Source: Penelope pileata (lineage: Eukaryota; Chordata; Aves; Galliformes; Cracidae). Taken from it: a stretch of DNA of 64,000 nt. A model generated the notes under the pieces. The model saw nothing but the letters and a program-made list of their open reading frames with translations, was not told where the DNA came from and did no database searches. The translations under genes and the position numbers were made by a program. Location: assembly GCA_013396635.1 (NCBI GenBank), contig WBMW01005074.1, forward strand, positions 1,602,953 through 1,666,952, given 5' to 3'. Below are positions 63,491 to 64,000 of the stretch, piece by piece (position 1 is the first letter of the stretch; the number at the start of each line of letters is the position of its first letter).

Positions 63491-64000
63491 AAATTCAGCC
63501 CTATTTGTATAGTGTGATCCAGTTGCCTCTCTGCCCCCAAATTACTAAAATTGCAGCACAGTTGTCTGAGGTTTATTTTTCAGTAAATGACTCTTTTAAC
63601 TGGCATTCAGATAACTACCATCTTAGTCTGAAAATGCAGTAAGACATTTAACGTGTGGGATATGATACCCACCTCAAATAAATGCAACACTGCATCAGGA
63701 GATGTTTTCATATTTTCAGGTAAGCAGGCTGGTGTTTGGGAAAAAGGTTAGTCTATTAACACCTCTGCTCAAAGTGAGCCAACTTCCTTTCTACATGGAA
63801 TAATTATTTTTTCACATAAGCCCTGTAGTGCCTCTGCTGTGTTTGCACTTGTAGGGCTCAAACATTGCAGTACAGATCGCCCTTTATGAGCGGAGTCTGA
63901 GGTCATGTGTCTGCATTTAAAATTCACTTTGCGTGGGCCATCATGCAGTGGCTTGTGGATTCTGTAGGTGTAGGGCTACAGGAGCCTATATTTCAGGTGT
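63491..64000. other. Unique non-coding sequence to the window end
   Basis: No gene or repeat was identified. Confidence 0.5.

Noticed and set aside
1..64000. CRISPR arrays, tRNA or rRNA genes, microRNA hairpins, long terminal repeats, or bacterial-type operons
   Set aside because: I scanned by eye for regularly spaced repeats, cloverleaf-like sequence, familiar microRNA seeds and long terminal repeats and found none; a covariance-model and repeat-library search would be needed to exclude diverged cases.

Overview
This window looks like nuclear DNA from a bird. The strongest evidence is a chicken-repeat-1 (CR1) LINE at about 34674-35260, on the minus strand. It has the avian 3' end (a ttggaagggacc-type core), a recognisable ORF2 C-terminus (LFSLEKRRLRG, positions 34935-35135) and a separate reverse-transcriptase-linker motif (SGEVPGDWKKGN). 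A second short CR1 3' end lies at 19245-19300. The rest is AT-rich, CpG-poor sequence with long homopolymers, old degenerate SINE-like (MIR/CORE-SINE type) remnants and frequent stop codons in all frames, as expected of vertebrate intergenic or intronic DNA.

I find no protein-coding gene, tRNA, rRNA, CRISPR array or bacterial-type operon that I can support. The open frames are short, have no family signature I recognise, and often overlap open frames on the opposite strand. The two longest are at 52509-53453, interrupted by one in-frame TGA, and 57899-58534. Both are listed as unproven, because their composition gives them few stops and neither shows a domain.

Layout: 0-9 kb is mostly unique sequence. 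It holds a possible non-coding exon (2414-2606), a G-quadruplex candidate (2791-2817), a polypyrimidine block (2941-3113), MIR-like SINE remnants, an ancient CR1-like remnant (6440-6660) and a small CpG cluster (about 8538-8647). 9-34 kb is unique sequence with microsatellites and T/A runs. 34.6-35.3 kb is the internally deleted CR1. 37-41 kb is relatively rich in MIR-like pieces, including a possible tail-to-tail pair at 38121-38422, and has a 16-bp palindrome. 41-50 kb is AT-rich with small tandem and inverted repeats. 52.5-53.5 kb is the most gene-like interval. 55-58.6 kb contains a minus-strand G-quadruplex candidate, a MIR core, two abutting perfect inverted repeats and a possible polyadenylated 3' end. 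58.6-64 kb is unremarkable.

No set of genes can be described as working together here. If the window has a function, it is probably regulatory or non-coding-RNA related, and testing that needs conservation and transcript data. Repeat families were named from remembered consensus features, not from a database search.
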